Of a stretch of 64,000 nt of DNA, positions 63,958 through 64,000 are shown in pieces. How positions within the stretch are numbered: the stretch's first letter is position 1; each line of letters starts with the position of its first letter. The stretch spans positions 930,001 through 994,000 of the forward strand of contig OZ244919.1 in NCBI GenBank assembly GCA_965221845.1, read 5' to 3'. Below the pieces are notes generated by a model. It had not been told where the DNA came from. It did no database searches and saw only the letters and a list, made by a program, of their open reading frames with translations. Source of the stretch: JAJEFO01 sp965221845. Its GTDB lineage: Bacteria > Pseudomonadota > Alphaproteobacteria > Rhodobacterales > Rhodobacteraceae. Made by a program: the position numbers and the translations under genes.

Positions 63958-64000
63958 CATGTTGATATTAATGAATTATGATTCAAGCTCTAAGCCCGAA

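Noticed and set aside
1..64000. CRISPR arrays, rRNA operons, riboswitches
   Set aside because: I saw no regularly spaced repeat array, no rRNA-like conserved segments and no recognisable riboswitch core when reading through the window.

Overview
The window is GC-rich chromosomal DNA of an alphaproteobacterium. The housekeeping blocks aroB-aroK-(small ORF)-lipoprotein-like gene-xerD and pyrH/frr-uppS-cdsA-dxr-rseP-bamA-skp are arranged much as in Rhodobacterales and relatives. That placement is inferred from gene order and protein similarity by eye. The sequence carries an unusually heavy load of insertion sequences (IS30, IS4/Tn5-like, ISNCY-like, IS110, IS1, IS5), most of them frameshifted or truncated. 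This suggests a genome in an IS-expansion and decay phase.

Region 1 (1-13.8 kb) is accessory DNA. After an edge-truncated IS30 comes a probable integrative mobilizable element: three overlapping ribbon-helix-helix genes, two membrane or coiled-coil genes, a 1781-residue MobF/TraA relaxase-helicase, a PD-(D/E)XK nuclease-like gene behind a truncated gene, and two tandem tyrosine integrases. An 18-bp direct repeat (1144-1161 and 13741-13758) brackets it and could be attL/attR. No type IV secretion genes are present, so it would rely on a helper.

Region 2 (13.8-26 kb) holds an AAA-ATPase/DUF1703 protein, an IS4-like element nested inside an ISNCY-like transposase with its target duplication still visible, a Fic protein with a wHTH domain, an IS110 remnant, a DUF1127 protein and choline dehydrogenase (betA). 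Region 3 (26-35.4 kb) carries aroB/aroK, xerD, an intact reading frame fusing a DruA-like (DUF4338) domain to a Tn5-type transposase that has lost catalytic residues, a quinone oxidoreductase and an SDR. Region 4 (35.4-37.3 kb) is bounded by 12-bp inverted repeats and contains an IS1-type transposase remnant plus small passenger genes.

Region 5 (37.3-54 kb) is the envelope/translation cluster skp-bamA-rseP-dxr-cdsA-uppS-frr (all minus), with dtd and pyrH further right. Between frr and dtd sits a foreign, lower-GC island (about 46.2-52.5 kb). It encodes a five-gene, tightly overlapping minus-strand operon: a four-TM coiled-coil protein split by an IS30 insertion, a membrane-anchored VWA-like protein, a MotA/ExbB/ZorA-like four-TM protein with a long duplicated coiled-coil tail, a single-TM MotB/ExbD-like protein, and a protein with eight CxxC knuckles. 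I consider this stator-like membrane system the most interesting and least described object here.

Region 6 (54-64 kb) is mostly ordinary metabolism: miaA, an M42 peptidase, an SLC13-type permease with TrkA_C domains, a YmdB phosphodiesterase, an SMP-30 lactonase, 5-formyl-THF cyclo-ligase and MgtE, ending in a decayed IS5 transposase.
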